Source: Clostridium ragsdalei P11 (GTDB taxonomy: Bacteria; Bacillota; Clostridia; Clostridiales; Clostridiaceae). From it: a DNA stretch of 64,000 nucleotides. The notes below the pieces were generated by a model. It saw only the letters and a list, made by a program, of their open reading frames with translations. It had not been told where the DNA came from and searched no databases. Within the stretch, counting starts at the first letter, position 1, and each line of letters starts with the position of its first letter. Made by a program: the position numbers and the translations under genes. This document shows positions 43,823-53,413 of this stretch, piece by piece. Location: positions 1 to 64,000 of the forward strand of contig NZ_LROS01000066.1 in the NCBI RefSeq assembly GCF_001675165.1. The letters are read 5' to 3'.

Positions 43823-44023
43823 TTATCCGATTGCTACCATTGCTAACACCCCCATCGAACACAGTGAAAGCGACTGTCACCAAATCAAAGATTTGGGATA
43901 TCTGCTTTTCTTCAAAGTGGTGGATAAGCACTGCTGCGCGCCTGGATAAGTCCTTCTAAGGTTCAGATGGAGAAAAAGTATTCCTTATAAGCAAACTCCA
44001 CCTGAACCTAAGAATCACTTGAT
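43823..44023 (-). repeat. Dispersed structured repeat R, copy 6
   Basis: Minus-strand copy from ATCAAGTGATTCTTAGG to GGATAA, without the middle module. The foot hairpin is TTAGGTTCAGGTGGAG/CTCCATCTGAACCTTA. The terminal stem carries a large apical insertion, CCCAAATCTTTGATTTGG plus AGTCGCTTTCACTG, shared with copy 7. The first 16 nt form the last codons (SSDS) and TAG stop of the esterase gene at 44008. Confidence 0.87.
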
Positions 44024-44979
44024 TTAACCATTGGTATCTTAGGAATTGGACCATATGTCCTATCTTTAACTCCCATAATATATTTATCCATAAACCTGAG
44101 AACTTTGTACATATTTTCATCAGTTCTAAAGGCATCATCACCATGTCCAGCCCCCTCAAGCAAATCAATATGTACATTTTCATCTCCACAAATCTTTATA
44201 TACTTATTAAAAAACTCTATTGCTTGAAGATATGGTACTACTTTATCAGATGTACCCTGTTGAATTAACATTGGAGGCATATTCTTTCTCATCTGATAAA
44301 TTGGAGATGCTGAAATATATTTATCTTTGTTTTCTTCCATGCTGCATCCCATTAAACGATCTGCAACACCATCATCTTGACATTTATAAGTTTCTCCTTC
44401 TCTAACAAGCTGTCTTTTATGATTTTCTGTATTAATAAAATCAAAAACTCCAAACCATGTTGCTACAGCTTGTACATCACTAGAATATTCTGAATTACTC
44501 ATTGATAAATCTTCATACTCAGGACGTCCGTTTGTGACCCCCAGCATCGCAGCAAGATGACCTCCTGCTGAACTGCCTAACACTGCAATCTTATCTGTTT
44601 TTATATTATACTTAGCAGCATTTGCTCTTAAAAACCTTACAGCTGCTTTACAATCATATATTTGTGAAGGCCACTTTGCATCACCACTTAATCTGTAATT
44701 GATAGTTACAACAGCATATCCTTCAAAAGCTAACTGAATTGCTGATCTTGTATGCACATTTCTCTTATCTCCAAAGAACCATGCACCTCCATGAATATTA
44801 ATAACTACTGGAAATGGTCCTTCTCCTTCATTTGGAATAATTATATCCATTTTCTGATGTTTACTTTCATTGGCATATGGAACATCTAAGTAAGTTTTTT
44901 TAAAAACCTTTTCTACATCCAACATTATTAATGCCTCATTTGATACTTCTACACCAATTCCATCATTATTAGTCAACAT
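44008..44979 (-). CDS. Alpha/beta hydrolase, BD-FAE-type esterase
   Basis: 323 residues. Motifs: NIHGGAWFFG (oxyanion hole), GSSAGGHLAA (nucleophile), GTSDKVVPY (acid) and GAGHGDDAF (His). It resembles feruloyl/acetyl esterases of the BD-FAE group and is intracellular. GGAGGAGATTGTT precedes the ATG. The C-terminal SSDS and stop come from repeat R copy 6. It is paired with the other esterase at 42870 across that repeat. Confidence 0.85.
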   Translation of the reverse strand: MLTNNDGIGVEVSNEALIMLDVEKVFKKTYLDVPYANESKHQKMDIIIPNEGEGPFPVVINIHGGAWFFGDKRNVHTRSAIQLAFEGYAVVTINYRLSGDAKWPSQIYDCKAAVRFLRANAAKYNIKTDKIAVLGSSAGGHLAAMLGVTNGRPEYEDLSMSNSEYSSDVQAVATWFGVFDFINTENHKRQLVREGETYKCQDDGVADRLMGCSMEENKDKYISASPIYQMRKNMPPMLIQQGTSDKVVPYLQAIEFFNKYIKICGDENVHIDLLEGAGHGDDAFRTDENMYKVLRFMDKYIMGVKDRTYGPIPKIPMVKSSDS

Positions 44980-45034
44980 AACAATCTCCTCCTAATTGTA
45001 GTAATATTTTTATTGTATACTTATCACAGCAAAT

Positions 45035-45218
45035 AAACAGAGTTCTTGATTTCAGGTGGAGTTTTTTCTCCATCTGAAACTTAGAAATCGTTATCCAGGG
45101 GCGTAGCAGCCGTTATCCCCCACTTTATAAGAAAAGCAGATATCCCAAATCTTTGATTTGGTGATAGTCGCTTTCGCTGTGTGCGATGGGTGTATTACGG
45201 CTGGTAGCCATCGGATAA
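45035..45218 (+). repeat. Dispersed structured repeat R, copy 7
   Basis: Plus-strand copy from AAACAGAGTTCTTG to GGATAA, lacking the middle module. The stem shows CAGCCGTTATCCCCC facing GGGTGTATTACGGCTG. The apical insertion CCCAAATCTTTGATTTGG is nearly identical to that of copy 6 only 1 kb away. It lies in a 314-bp gap between two minus-strand genes and is antisense to them. Nothing else is visible in the gap. Confidence 0.87.
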
Positions 45219-45293
45219 ATATTACAGAATATAATCACCGCTTAATAATTAAAGTTTGGCAATAGATTATAAACGTTATCATAAGCTTTATAT

Positions 45294-46604
45294 TTATTTA
45301 GATTCTGAAGAACCTGCTACCATATTTTTTGGTAATATTAGAGTAGACAAACCTCCTATTACAAGCATAGCTGTTAAAAAGTACATTCCAACACTTGATG
45401 ATCCAGTTAATGTAATTAAATAACCTACTGCATATGGTCCAACAAATGATCCTAATCCCATAGCCGCAGCCATCAAACCTCTTGTTGGGCCATCGAGTTC
45501 TTTTACCAGTACAAGAGATGGTATTGAATAGTAACTTGGCATATGTCCCTGTACAAATATACTAACAAGACATAATAATGCAATTTTAATTACCGGGTTT
45601 AATCCTAACGGTAAACTTGCTATTACCAAAGATGCAGCAAACATAATAAGTGGTAAACCTGTAGTAAGTCTCCTGCTCTTTATCTTAGTTGCAAGATAAG
45701 TCCACAACCAAAGTCCAATTACCGTAAATATATTTGGTACTATAGATATAAAACCTACATTTAAAATATTAGTTTTCGTAATAGCTTTAATCATAGTTGG
45801 CATCCAAATGGTATATCCAAACTGACCAATATTCACAGTAAAACCCACGATACATAAGCACCACACATATTTGTTACGCAGTAGAAGCCCTAAAGGCAAC
45901 TTTTCACCTTTTACCTTAACATCCCCTGCTACTTTTTTAGCCTCTTCACGTTCTTCCTGTATAGTTGTTTCTATGTAATCTCTTTCTTCTTTACTCAACC
46001 ATTTTGCCTGTCCAGGTCTGTCAAATATAAGAAGTTGCCATAAAACAAAACCTACTAAACTTAATACACCAAGTATGATAAATAAATTTCTCCATCCATA
46101 AAATTGTATGATAGCTCCTCCAATAGGTCCCATAGAAACTGCTGCTATTGAAATAGCTGTAAAATAGGTTGAATTTGCTCTATTTCGTTCCCCATGTTTA
46201 TCTGGAAACCAAAATGTAAATATAGTAGTGATTGCTGGAGAAAATGCACCTTCAAAAAATCCAATAATAAATCTAACTATCACTAGTTGCCATCCATTTT
46301 GAACAAATCCAGTAAGTATAGTAAATACACTCCATCCAATAATACAAAACGAAACAAATTTTTTAACTTTTCCTTTTTGAGCCATCTGCCCCGCTGGTAC
46401 AGAAAGAAACAATATGCCGATTGAAAATACCCCTGCTACTAAACCTGCCATTGTAGAATTTAATGCAAGCCCCTTCTGAAGACCTCCTGGCAGTGCTATG
46501 CTTATAATGTTTCGATCTATAAAATAGAAAAAAGTTGTAATAAAACATACTGGCATAATATACAGCCATCTTGCTCCAGGTATTTTTTTTGTTGAAGTTT
46601 CCAT
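45294..46604 (-). CDS. MFS transporter, anion:cation symporter-like
   Basis: 436 residues with about 12 membrane segments. The loop after segment 2 has PAGQMAQKGKVKK, the MFS A-motif region, and DRPGQAKWLSKEERDYIE in the central cytoplasmic loop is typical of the ACS (sugar-acid/organic-acid) family. A likely importer of an acidic compound such as quinate or shikimate, given the catabolic genes beside it. Preceded by AAAGGAGGA. Confidence 0.82.
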   Translation of the reverse strand: METSTKKIPGARWLYIMPVCFITTFFYFIDRNIISIALPGGLQKGLALNSTMAGLVAGVFSIGILFLSVPAGQMAQKGKVKKFVSFCIIGWSVFTILTGFVQNGWQLVIVRFIIGFFEGAFSPAITTIFTFWFPDKHGERNRANSTYFTAISIAAVSMGPIGGAIIQFYGWRNLFIILGVLSLVGFVLWQLLIFDRPGQAKWLSKEERDYIETTIQEEREEAKKVAGDVKVKGEKLPLGLLLRNKYVWCLCIVGFTVNIGQFGYTIWMPTMIKAITKTNILNVGFISIVPNIFTVIGLWLWTYLATKIKSRRLTTGLPLIMFAASLVIASLPLGLNPVIKIALLCLVSIFVQGHMPSYYSIPSLVLVKELDGPTRGLMAAAMGLGSFVGPYAVGYLITLTGSSSVGMYFLTAMLVIGGLSTLILPKNMVAGSSESK

Positions 46605-46909
46605 TAATATATTCCTCCTTTATAAAAAATTATTTAATTTAACTATTGATTTAACATAATTTTAAAATTAACATACAATCCCTATACCAATAACCATCAT
46701 ACTCACTTAACATCAAAACATTTCAAAAACCATGTAAACCACCTTTCTTTAGTTGCTTTTTTCTAAATTATTCGTGTCATATTATCCCATTGCTATTCCT
46801 CCATTCTTGATTAAATTTGTTTGAATTAATTTTAACTTTCACAATTAAAGTTTTAAAAATTTTCAAACAATTATTTTTTGAAATAGATATTATTTAGTGA
46901 ACTCTATTC
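46605..46909. other. 305-bp intergenic region between two MFS genes
   Basis: AT-rich, no open frame of note, no repeat shared with the rest of the window, and no clear hairpin. It presumably holds a promoter for the downstream MFS gene (minus strand), but no convincing -35/-10 pair stands out. Confidence 0.5.
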
Positions 46910-48109
46910 CTATTGTTCTACTGCATATTTTGCATATTGCCTGTTTACAAATATTGCAAGTAAAACTCCTATAATAGTGATTACAGCATTGAATAATACA
47001 ACATATCTTGGCCCATTTGCACCACCTGATTTTGTTATAACACTTGCAATATTTAAAATAACATAGTTTGCTACACTAGATGCAATCATAACTATAGAAG
47101 TAATCTTACCTTTATTTGCTGGAAACATTGCATTTGCTGTAGACGTAACCAACTGAAGCACTCCACCTGCTGCTGTAAATCCAATTACAAATCCACCTAT
47201 TAAACAAATAGTTTTTGTCTGTATAAAATATATAATTATAAGCATAATTGTAGAAAGTAAAGGATATAGAACAAGTACTCTAACTGGTTTAAGAAATCCT
47301 TTTACAAGAGCTGCTGTTATTAATACAGCAAGCATTGATCCTACTGCATAGTATGATTGAATTTGTCCTGGGCTAGCAAGTCCATATAACTTTCCTAATT
47401 CTTGGTTGCAATTTAACCATAACTGGAATGTAGAAGTGCATGTAAAACCTATACAAATTAATGCAATACTAGTCACTGTAAATTTCATCCTTTTTTCTTT
47501 AGGTTTACCCTTGACATTATTATTCATTGGTGGAAAAGGCATAGTTGCAATCAAAATACCATCTATAACAAGTAAAATAGCCGTTACAATAAAGATTGTT
47601 TTATACGACATATGGCTTGCTGAAACAAAACCTATCCCAAATGGAAGCAAAAGTTGTCCTAATGATATAGAAAACTTTGTAAACATATTGGCAGCATCAC
47701 CTGAATTTATAAAAATTTCCAAACATGATGGAGTGATACATGTATCTAAAAATGAGTTAGCTGCACCACCGATTAGTGCAAATATATACGCAACATACAT
47801 ATTTGGTGCTATTATAATACCTACAAAATATGCGATATAAAAAACTATACCAATTAATCCAGAAACTCTTCTTCCAAGCTTGTCAGAAACAGGCCCAGCA
47901 AAAGGATATCCAATAAGGCGTCCTAATCCAAGTGCGGCAATAACAGCAAGTACTACACTTACATCAAAAGTACCATTAGCTAATGTTTTCGCACCCCATA
48001 CACCCACAAAGTTTTGCTTGTACTGTCCTAAAATTGATACTCCAATACCATGTATAAAATAGGCTAAATATAATGCCAAAGCCGTCGAATAATATTTTTT
48101 ATTATTCAT
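46910..48109 (-). CDS. MFS transporter
   Basis: 399 residues with about 12 membrane segments. PVSDKLGRRVSG is the canonical MFS A-motif between segments 2 and 3. The subfamily is not clear. It lies between the flavin reductase genes and the other MFS gene, so import of a hydroaromatic or cinnamate-type acid is likely. Preceded by GAAAGGAGAAA. Confidence 0.82.
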   Translation of the reverse strand: MNNKKYYSTALALYLAYFIHGIGVSILGQYKQNFVGVWGAKTLANGTFDVSVVLAVIAALGLGRLIGYPFAGPVSDKLGRRVSGLIGIVFYIAYFVGIIIAPNMYVAYIFALIGGAANSFLDTCITPSCLEIFINSGDAANMFTKFSISLGQLLLPFGIGFVSASHMSYKTIFIVTAILLVIDGILIATMPFPPMNNNVKGKPKEKRMKFTVTSIALICIGFTCTSTFQLWLNCNQELGKLYGLASPGQIQSYYAVGSMLAVLITAALVKGFLKPVRVLVLYPLLSTIMLIIIYFIQTKTICLIGGFVIGFTAAGGVLQLVTSTANAMFPANKGKITSIVMIASSVANYVILNIASVITKSGGANGPRYVVLFNAVITIIGVLLAIFVNRQYAKYAVEQ

Positions 48110-48300
48110 TTACTTTCTCCTTTCATTCTCTCAAGGAAAGGTTGTTTCTTAATGTTTCATCTATTTAATTCATATAAATCTATCATCTTGGTAATTTTTA
48201 CTTTATTGTTAATTCCTTAACTTTTTACCTTCAATAGTTAGGTTGGACACAAAATCCAACCCAACTTAAAATCTCCTAAAACTGCTTCAATATTTTGTTA

Positions 48301-50223
48301 TCATATTTTAAGTGCTGCATCTAATGCTTCTCTTGTTGCATCTATTGCTCTACGTGCTCTTGTTGCATCACCAACAACATAAGTTTCTTTTACAACTTTT
48401 TTAACTTCTTCACTTAATGGATCATAGTTACGTGATCCCATAGCAAGAACAACAGAATCAAATCCTTCTAACTTGTATTCATTATTATCTGCTAGTGTGT
48501 ATGAAACTCCACCTTTAAAAAACTTTGCAACTTTAGCTCCAGTAACAGTCTTAATTTTGTATTTATCAAAGTCTTTCATTAAAAATTTACGGTGCTCTGA
48601 AATTACATCAGCTCCAACTTCATCACGAAGCTCAATAACAGTAACATCATGGCCTAATTCAGCTAAGAAATCAGCAACTTCACATCCAACCATTCCGCCA
48701 CCTACAACAAGAACATTTTTGCCACAGGAATCTTTTCCGTCAAGAAGATTAACTGCATGAATTAATCCAGATTCATTAATCCCAGGTATAGGTAATATAA
48801 GCGGTGTTGCTCCTGTAGCCAAAACAACTGCATCCGGTTTTTCTTCAGTTATAAGTTCAGGAGTTACTTTTGTATTTAAACGAACTTTTACACCATACTT
48901 TTTGCATTTAGTAATATAACTGCGTATTAAATTTGTAATATCGCCTTTTCCTGGAGGATAAGCTGCTAAACGCATTTGTCCACCAAGTGTATCAGTTGCT
49001 TCAAACAGAGTTACATCATGTCCTCTCTTAGCAGATATCCATGCTGCAAGCATACCACCAACTCCACCGCCCACAACTACTACTTTTTTACTAGTATCTG
49101 CTTTCTTAAGTTCAGCTTCTCTTCCAAGCAGAGGATTAACAAGACAAGTTATTGGCTTTCCTCGATACATGTTACAAACACATCCTTGAAGGCAAGCAAT
49201 ACATGGACTTAATTCATCCAAACATCCAGCTACAGCTTTATTAGGTGTTTCTGGATCAGCTAGACTCTGACGTCCAAATGCTACCAAATCACATCTTCCT
49301 TCACGAACTAGTAGTTCTGCATAATATGGTTCTGTAAAACGTCCTACAGCAATAACAGGAATATTTACTGCTTTTTTAATTTCTGTAACTAATTCAGCAT
49401 TAAATCCTCCATGTACAAGCGTAGGTGCCCACATATACTCATCATGAAGATGTACCGCACGTGAAATATTGATAGCATCTGCACCACATTCTTCTAAATA
49501 AGCAGCAACTGCTGCACTGTCGTGAACATCTAGCCCTCCATCCATCTCATCTGAACTGTTTATACGACAAATAATTGCCATAGAATGTCCAACTTTTTTA
49601 AGTATATTTTCAATAATAAGACGAGGTAACCTCATTCTATTTTCAAAACATCCGCCAAACTCATCCACACGCTTGTTTGTTCTTGGAGAAATAAAACTGC
49701 TAACTAAATAGCCATGTGCACAGTGTACTTCAACTGCATCAGCTCCTGCTTTTTTTGCACGTACTGCTGCATCTCCATATACCTCTATTAATTCATAAAT
49801 TTCTTTGTTTGTCATAGCTATAGGTATATCACGACCTACTGCTGCTGGAATTGCAGAGGCAGCTTTTAAAGGATACCCAGCAGCTTTTGCATTTCCTTCA
49901 GCTCCAGCATGTTGAAGTTGAATGGATATTTTTGCACCAGCCTCATGACATGCATCTATAACACGTTTAAAGCTTTCTATAGTACTATCATCATATAAGC
50001 AGGGTTTACGAATTCCCCCCTTAGCTTTCTTATCAACAACAGTAGCCTCAAAAGTAATTAATCCAAAACCGCCACAAGCACGAGCTCTATAATATGCCAA
50101 AGATTTATCACTCATAGACCCATCTGTATTTGCAAAATTATTTCCCATAGGCGAAACTACAAAACGATTTGGAACTGTTATAGGACCAATTTTTATGGGC
50201 GTAAACATAGATTTAAATATCAT
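48301..50223 (-). CDS. FAD/FMN/4Fe-4S enoate reductase-like flavoprotein (OYE/FadH family)
   Basis: About 640 residues: an N-terminal OYE-type FMN barrel (1-360), a cluster motif CIACLQGC then CLVNP, and FAD/NAD(P)-binding domains with VVVGGGVGGM and VLVVGGGMVG. This is the layout of 2,4-dienoyl-CoA reductase and of the cinnamate reductase FldZ. It would reduce an activated C=C bond. The ATG at 50223 is the best placed after GAAAGGATG; longer frames exist. In the cluster it could reduce a cinnamate side chain or an unsaturated hydroaromatic acid. Confidence 0.85.
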   Translation of the reverse strand: MIFKSMFTPIKIGPITVPNRFVVSPMGNNFANTDGSMSDKSLAYYRARACGGFGLITFEATVVDKKAKGGIRKPCLYDDSTIESFKRVIDACHEAGAKISIQLQHAGAEGNAKAAGYPLKAASAIPAAVGRDIPIAMTNKEIYELIEVYGDAAVRAKKAGADAVEVHCAHGYLVSSFISPRTNKRVDEFGGCFENRMRLPRLIIENILKKVGHSMAIICRINSSDEMDGGLDVHDSAAVAAYLEECGADAINISRAVHLHDEYMWAPTLVHGGFNAELVTEIKKAVNIPVIAVGRFTEPYYAELLVREGRCDLVAFGRQSLADPETPNKAVAGCLDELSPCIACLQGCVCNMYRGKPITCLVNPLLGREAELKKADTSKKVVVVGGGVGGMLAAWISAKRGHDVTLFEATDTLGGQMRLAAYPPGKGDITNLIRSYITKCKKYGVKVRLNTKVTPELITEEKPDAVVLATGATPLILPIPGINESGLIHAVNLLDGKDSCGKNVLVVGGGMVGCEVADFLAELGHDVTVIELRDEVGADVISEHRKFLMKDFDKYKIKTVTGAKVAKFFKGGVSYTLADNNEYKLEGFDSVVLAMGSRNYDPLSEEVKKVVKETYVVGDATRARRAIDATREALDAALKI

Positions 50224-50265
50224 AAAATAAATCATCCTTTCACTTTTTAAGATTGATTGCACTTA

Positions 50266-51138
50266 CTATTTTGTCTTTGGAGAAACCTCTGGCCAAGCTT
50301 TGTCAAGCACTTTTTTAGCATTGTCATATGTAAATTTAGCTGCCTCAGCAACACCTTTTGATAAAATAGCATCGCTTATTACTTCAACGCCGATACATAC
50401 AGGTTTGATTCCTTTTTCTTTGATCATACGAACAAAGCCTTCTGTTGCATTAATTCCAGTACCTGGTGCAAGTCTGTCATGCATTGATTCATCTCTTAAT
50501 ATAGATTTTGCATAAGGTCTTTCATAAACATCATTAATTTGTATAGATACAATCTTATCAGCTGGAATGCCTTCTAATAATTTAATATCATTTTCTTGAT
50601 TTGCTCTTACCCAATGCCATGTATCCAAGATAAGTTTGGCATTATCACAACCAGCACCTTTAACTACTTCCCAACCTTTTTTGATATCTGGAATACCACT
50701 GTATGGCATAGGCTCAACACCAATAATATATTTGCCTGCTCTTTGACATAATTCTCTTAACTTCTGTGCAGTATGTTCTACACTATAAGTTTCCATTAAA
50801 CCAATGTTTATATGTTGGACACCAAATAATTCGCACATATGGAAACATATTTGCTCTTTGTATTTTTGTTCATAAGAACGATTATCTTCAGCCCAAAGTG
50901 TAATATATTCAACTTCAGTAACTTTCATATCATATTTTTTAAGAATATCAAGAATATCATCATCGAACAAACCTTCGTTTAATGCATCTACATATGTTTC
51001 GGCACGAAGACCTATTCCATCATAACCTGCTTCTTTTGCAACTTTAACTCTTTCTTCAAATTTACATTGATCTCCTAATGTCCATGAACTTACTGTGATT
51101 GGCGGCTTACAAGTACCTTTCTTGCATTCATTAGTCAT
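50266..51138 (-). CDS. Sugar phosphate isomerase/epimerase-like TIM barrel (AP endonuclease 2 fold)
   Basis: 290 residues of the xylose-isomerase-like TIM barrel family: EAGYDGIGLRAE, the metal-site region ILDTWHW, and QINDVYERPY. The N-terminus contains NECKKGTCK. The family includes 3-dehydroshikimate dehydratases (AsbF/QuiC types) as well as sugar epimerases. Because aroD and a quinate/shikimate dehydrogenase gene are in the same cluster, a dehydroshikimate-directed role is the most interesting option, but sequence alone does not prove it. Confidence 0.7.
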   Translation of the reverse strand: MTNECKKGTCKPPITVSSWTLGDQCKFEERVKVAKEAGYDGIGLRAETYVDALNEGLFDDDILDILKKYDMKVTEVEYITLWAEDNRSYEQKYKEQICFHMCELFGVQHINIGLMETYSVEHTAQKLRELCQRAGKYIIGVEPMPYSGIPDIKKGWEVVKGAGCDNAKLILDTWHWVRANQENDIKLLEGIPADKIVSIQINDVYERPYAKSILRDESMHDRLAPGTGINATEGFVRMIKEKGIKPVCIGVEVISDAILSKGVAEAAKFTYDNAKKVLDKAWPEVSPKTK

Positions 51139-51199
51139 GATACATTCCTCTTTCCATCAAAAATTTTGTTATTAAATATGATTAATTATCATAAAACCT

Positions 51200-53197
51200 T
51201 TACAGTACACCTATTTTTTCTAATGCGAGAATAACATCTCTTCCTTCTCTAACACCATCAATTATTTTTCTTGCTCTAACACTATCACCTATATTTACTA
51301 CTTCAACATCCTTTTCTCCAAAGTACTCTTGTATTTCTTCTAATCCCTCAATTTGTGATCTCATTCCAAGACATACGAAACCATAATCAAAATTCATTGT
51401 TACTTCTTTCTCATCTTTTTTAACTTTGAAGTTATCTTCATTTACTTCCACAAGAGCTGTACTTGTATTTACATCAACATCATATTTTTTCAGCATTTCC
51501 TTTACAGCTGATTTTGATATTACATCTAAATCTTTGCCAAGCACAGGAAGCATTTCAACTATTGAAGTCTTTGCTTTTCTTTCTGAGAAAAATTCTATAA
51601 CATCTAAGCCTACAGCTCCACCACCTATAACAACCACTTTTTTACCTATAAGATCCATTTTTTCAAATTCATTAATTTTACTAAATACACCAAAAATTGA
51701 ATCTACTTTTCCTCCTTCTTTACCTATATTTTCTTCAAGTCCTTTTATTGGAGGAAGTAATGGTTTTGATCCAGTTGCATTTACTATTAAATCCGGATTA
51801 AGATTTTCTATTTTCTTAATATCAGCTTTGATATTTGTAAATATTGTTAGGTTATTTAAGTTTTCAGCTCTTTTTATTAGATAACTAGGAAAATAAGCTA
51901 TTCTGTACTTAGCTGGGAATTTTGATATTTCTCTTGCAAGTCCACCTACATAGGATTTCTTTTCAAATAAAAATGTGGTACATCCTAATTCTGCTGATGT
52001 ACAAGCTGCCTCAAGTCCAGCAGTTCCACCGCCTATAACAACTACATTAGTCTGTTTTGTAACTTTTCTTTTTTTATAAGCATCTTCATATATAATATCC
52101 GGGTTAACTGTACATCTTATTGGCTTATTTAAACCTATTCTATGTCCTGCACATCCAACATTACATGATATACACTTTCTAAGCATATCTTCTTGTCCAT
52201 TTTTAACTTTTGCTACCCATTTAGGTTCAGCAATTAATCCACGACCTATAGCTATTAAATCTGCTTCTCCATCAGCTAATATTTTTTCAGCTACTTTTGG
52301 ATCTCTTATGTTTCCTACTGTTATTGTTGGTTTATGGAATTTATCTCTTACAGCTTTAGACATATATGAACGCCATCCATCTTTAAGATCTGCCTTGTCT
52401 ATCTGATATTGTATTGAATCATTTAAAGCTGCAGATACATCAAATATATCAACTTCATCATTTAAGTATTCTAATATTTCTAGTGTATCTTCTAGAGTAT
52501 TACCACCCTCTAAAAATTCATCTGCACTAAATCTCAATAATATTGGAAATTTAGGGCCTACTGCTTTTCTCACACTATCAATTACCATTCTTCCAAATCT
52601 TGTCCTATTTTCAACGCTCCCTCCAAATTCATCAGTACGTTTATTATAGAGAGGAGATAAAAATTGACTTATCAAATATGAATGACCTGCATGTATTTCT
52701 ACCGCATCAAATCCAGCTATTTGAACTCTCTTTGCTGCATCACCATATTTTTGGACTATATCTAATATCTCATCTTTTTCAAGTGGTCTTGGAACAGCTC
52801 CTCCAGTTTTAGAAGGTATATTTGAAGAAGAAACTGGCTGACAACCTATTCTAGATGGAACTGCTGATGCACCTGAATGGTTGATTTGTACTGCAGCATT
52901 TGCACCATATCTATGTAATCTTTCAGTTAATTTATACAGTCCAGGCATATAACTATCCTGATCTATTCTAAGTTGTGTGGTTCCATTTGAACCTAGTGGG
53001 AAATCAACAGCTACATTCTCTATAATTATTAATCCTGTTCCACCTTTAGCCCTTTGCTCATAATATTTAATATGTTCTTCATTGATTTCTCCATCTTCTG
53101 CTGCATAATTTGTACCCATTGGTGGCATAACTATTCTATTTTTTAATATCATATTTTTTACTTTTAGTGAACTAAAAATATTTTTATATTTTGTCAT
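51200..53197 (-). CDS. FAD/FMN/4Fe-4S enoate reductase-like flavoprotein, second copy
   Basis: 665 residues with the same layout as the gene at 48301: an OYE barrel (VMPPMGTNYA near the N-terminus, HAGHSYLISQFLSP), a cluster motif CISCNVGC then CTVNPD, and two dinucleotide-binding motifs (VVIGGGTAGLE, VVVIGGGAVGL). The two copies are clearly diverged, so they probably act on different substrates or in successive steps. GGAGGA precedes the ATG. Confidence 0.85.
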   Translation of the reverse strand: MTKYKNIFSSLKVKNMILKNRIVMPPMGTNYAAEDGEINEEHIKYYEQRAKGGTGLIIIENVAVDFPLGSNGTTQLRIDQDSYMPGLYKLTERLHRYGANAAVQINHSGASAVPSRIGCQPVSSSNIPSKTGGAVPRPLEKDEILDIVQKYGDAAKRVQIAGFDAVEIHAGHSYLISQFLSPLYNKRTDEFGGSVENRTRFGRMVIDSVRKAVGPKFPILLRFSADEFLEGGNTLEDTLEILEYLNDEVDIFDVSAALNDSIQYQIDKADLKDGWRSYMSKAVRDKFHKPTITVGNIRDPKVAEKILADGEADLIAIGRGLIAEPKWVAKVKNGQEDMLRKCISCNVGCAGHRIGLNKPIRCTVNPDIIYEDAYKKRKVTKQTNVVVIGGGTAGLEAACTSAELGCTTFLFEKKSYVGGLAREISKFPAKYRIAYFPSYLIKRAENLNNLTIFTNIKADIKKIENLNPDLIVNATGSKPLLPPIKGLEENIGKEGGKVDSIFGVFSKINEFEKMDLIGKKVVVIGGGAVGLDVIEFFSERKAKTSIVEMLPVLGKDLDVISKSAVKEMLKKYDVDVNTSTALVEVNEDNFKVKKDEKEVTMNFDYGFVCLGMRSQIEGLEEIQEYFGEKDVEVVNIGDSVRARKIIDGVREGRDVILALEKIGVL

Positions 53198-53413
53198 TTT
53201 CTATTCCTCCATTTTCATATATTCTACTTTGCTCTTAACAAATATGATAAAAGTATATGCTACAAAAAATTTGATGCTCTCAAGTGCATACGAAAAAACA
53301 TATTCAGTTAAAATACAGAATTTTCCGAAACTTATCTTTAAAAAACAACATAGCAAGGGTAAGGAGCTTAAAGCTCAATACCTCTCGCAAAATACTAAAA
53401 TACAATTTCTATT

